Notes under the pieces: model-generated
What the model was told of the DNA's origin: nothing
Seen by the model: the letters and a program-made list of their open reading frames with translations, nothing else
Database searches by the model: none
Assembly (NCBI GenBank): GCA_001584585.1
Contig: LSYV01000105.1
Span: 178,470-193,111 of the forward strand
Direction of reading: 5' to 3'
Origin: Gonium pectorale
Taxonomy: Eukaryota; Chlorophyta; Chlorophyceae; Chlamydomonadales; Volvocaceae
Length of the DNA: 14,642 bases
Part shown: piece by piece, positions 14,434-14,642 of the stretch
Numbering within the stretch: the stretch's first letter is position 1
How the letters are laid out: the number at the start of each line of letters is the position of its first letter
Program-made: the position numbers and the translations under genes

Positions 14434-14642
14434 CTGCGCGGGCAAGCGGTTCACATGGGCCAGGGGATGACGCCGCGCAGGCGGAGCACAGGCAGCATGT
14501 CTAAGAAGGTGCAGGACGATGCAACAGCCGGTGTCTGCAGGGCAACGGCAGTACGGCACACCGCCTGAGACCACTCTGCGGTCTTTGCTCTACCTGACAA
14601 GCTCGAGCCCTGACCTGAGCCACCTGCAACTATAGGCAACTA
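14434..14642 (-). other. Upstream edge of window: intron, possibly with one small exon
   Basis: This stretch precedes the first exon I can support. Apart from the 30-nt candidate at 14594-14623 I see no exon whose phase fits the acceptor at 14434. The gene must continue beyond 14642, because no start codon with a signal peptide precedes the first exon. Confidence 0.5.
14594..14623 (-). CDS. Possible 30-nt Gly/Ser linker exon
   Basis: A GCAG acceptor at 14624-14625 and a GTAGAG donor at 14593 bound 30 nt that would encode GGSGQGSSLS in the phase 1 to phase 1 pattern needed by the next exon at 14433. The piece is tiny and the donor is weak, so it may be chance. It is not counted in the 33-exon model. 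Confidence 0.2.

Noticed and set aside
14356..14639. Two minus-strand open frames upstream of the first exon
   Set aside because: One runs across the acceptor at 14434 in the wrong frame, neither shows signal peptide or domain features, and phase does not connect to exon 14433-14245.

Overview
The window is GC-rich eukaryotic nuclear DNA and almost all of it is one large intron-rich gene on the minus strand, cut at both ends. The probable source is a volvocine or chlamydomonadalean green alga. Reasons are the many short introns with GTGAGT-type donors and GCAG acceptors, the extensin-like Pro/Ser stretches (PPSP, PSPAPP) typical of hydroxyproline-rich volvocine wall and matrix proteins, and the high GC of the exons. 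Genus cannot be read from the sequence alone.

I resolved 33 exons between 14433 and 239 (minus strand). They join with consistent phase into one open frame of 4872 nt, about 1624 residues. No start codon with signal peptide, and no stop codon, lies in the window. Protein order is: (1) a short Pro-rich tail of an upstream domain (14433-14245); (2) a divergent PAN/apple-like domain with a 22-nt microexon (13872-13328); (3) a Pro/Ser stalk from two exons (13060-12459), one with a three-copy minisatellite; (4) six tandem modules, each a PAN/apple-like domain of about 72 residues followed by a ricin-B-type beta-trefoil lectin domain. Modules run I 12313-10243, II 9750-7987, III 7504-5069, IV 4847-3567, V 3138-1901 and VI 1715-239. 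Modules II to IV end in Pro-rich tails.

The product looks like a secreted or surface multivalent carbohydrate-binding matrix or adhesion protein. This is inference from domain families, repeated cysteines, N-glycosylation sequons and Pro/Ser stalks. No enzymatic domain, and no ribosome-inactivating toxin chain, is present.

Points worth a second look: the module architecture itself; joint loss of a cysteine pair in the third lectin lobe of modules II and III; intron positions that differ between homologous modules; microexons of 22 and 25 nt; a decayed duplicate exon with a CAT expansion in the module I intron; a duplicated Pro-exon/intron segment; and a compact cluster of nested palindromes with terminal inverted repeats in the 9534-9032 intron. 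The first ~230 bases are low-complexity with ambiguous bases and look like a contig edge. I found no credible gene on the plus strand, no RNA gene and no CRISPR array.
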